Origin: Pseudomonadota bacterium
GTDB taxonomy: Bacteria > Desulfobacterota > Desulfobulbia > Desulfobulbales > SURF-16
NCBI GenBank assembly: GCA_018822545.1
Contig: JAHJKA010000076.1
Coordinates: 1-41,639 of the forward strand
Direction: 5' to 3'
DNA length: 41,639 bases
The notes beneath the pieces were generated by a model. The model worked only from the letters and a program-made list of their open reading frames with translations. It ran no database searches and was not told the origin of the DNA. Position 1 is the first letter of the stretch; each line of letters starts with the position of its first letter. Position numbers and translations under genes: made by a program. Shown in pieces: positions 41,501-41,639 of the stretch.

Positions 41501-41639
41501 TGTCCCGTCCTAAAATACGTTGACGGTTTTTACTGAGCCACCTCCCTTATGGAGGTGGCTCTTTTATGTGTTTCATCTGGTGTTTTCATACCCAAGCTCA
41601 GGTGTGGTCTCATACGATTATAGATCTCTACGGATTCTT
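41501..41639 (-). mobile_element. 3' end of an IS3-family insertion sequence (runs off the window)
   Basis: The element end is marked by TGTCCCGTCCTAAAATACGT (41501-41520), a TG-starting terminal repeat of IS3-family style. The transposase frame ends 29 bp inside. The insertion lies 30 bp after the mltG stop and does not disrupt it. The other end is beyond the window, so length and target duplication cannot be read. Confidence 0.8.
41530..41639 (-). CDS. IS3-family transposase (OrfB, integrase core), C-terminal fragment
   Basis: Reading the minus strand from the window edge gives about 35 codons, ending in TAA at 41530-41532. The peptide contains EIYNRMRPHLSLGMKTPDE, the well-known C-terminal signature of IS3-family rve transposases (YNxxRPHxSLxxxTP). 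The DDE catalytic core lies outside the window, so activity cannot be judged. The GAGCCACCTCC/GGAGGTGGCTC hairpin at 41535-41561 is inside its last codons. Confidence 0.85.
   Translation of the reverse strand, partial: ESVEIYNRMRPHLSLGMKTPDETHKRATSIREVAQ

Noticed and set aside
41535..41561. Terminator of mltG (GAGCCACCTCC hairpin)
   Set aside because: It lies within the last codons of the IS3-family transposase and past the IS end, so it belongs to the element and not to the lon-mltG unit.
1..41639. CRISPR array, tRNA or rRNA genes, prophage
   Set aside because: No regularly spaced repeats, cloverleaf-like sequences, rRNA-like sequence or phage genes were seen on reading through the gaps.

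Overview
The window looks like chromosome from an anaerobic, cytochrome-rich Gram-negative bacterium, most likely Desulfobacterota (Desulfobulbales-like). That placement is inference from gene content: 12-haem c-type cytochromes, many large sensor proteins, de novo cobalamin genes, and a sensor C-terminus (CxxC...GYW...HGICxxC) that I associate with this group. No rRNA, tRNA or other taxonomic marker gene is present. GC content is moderate, coding density is high, and intergenic gaps are mostly short.

Layout. 1-4.3 kb: the end of a TPR-type protein, a B-box/membrane/TPR protein on the minus strand, and the cobalamin pair cobQ-cbiB. 4.4-7.5 kb (minus): mltA, a PilT-type ATPase and a zinc-ribbon protein. 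7.8-9.8 kb: acetyl-CoA synthetase with a structured leader and a terminator. 9.9-12.1 kb: a tight biotin operon (BioH-like esterase, bioC, bioD). 12.2-12.8 kb: a small membrane protein and a cluster of hairpin repeats. 12.8-18 kb (minus): an ArsR-type regulator with a TTG start, an MMPL/RND exporter, a LolA-like periplasmic protein and an outer-membrane beta-barrel, together resembling an envelope export module. 18.5-29.2 kb: a redox/cytochrome locus. 29.4-35.3 kb (minus): a compact five-gene operon (hypothetical, dinG, polyprenyl synthase, YibQ-like deacetylase, SAM hydrolase). 35.4-37.7 kb: a small membrane protein, a 27-bp perfect inverted repeat, a parvulin and a beta-helix protein. 38.0-41.5 kb: lon and mltG. 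From 41501 to the window end: the 3' end of an IS3-family insertion sequence.

The most interesting part is 18.5-29.2 kb. A membrane histidine kinase carries a CxxCH haem-c motif in its periplasmic sensor region and overlaps a sigma-54-type (NtrC-family) response regulator. Downstream are two paralogous secreted cytochromes, each with 12 CxxCH motifs and resembling the octahaem tetrathionate reductase family, then a Cache-HAMP-PAS sensor protein. Upstream of each cytochrome gene lies a pair of CATATG-centred palindromes whose centres are exactly 22 bp apart (two DNA turns), although the flanking DNA has diverged. A sigma-54-like -24/-12 element follows the first pair. The simplest reading is a haem-sensing two-component system that switches on two extracytoplasmic multihaem cytochromes. 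The second paralog has two tandem 53-residue MopE-type metal-binding repeats where the first has a poly-glycine linker.
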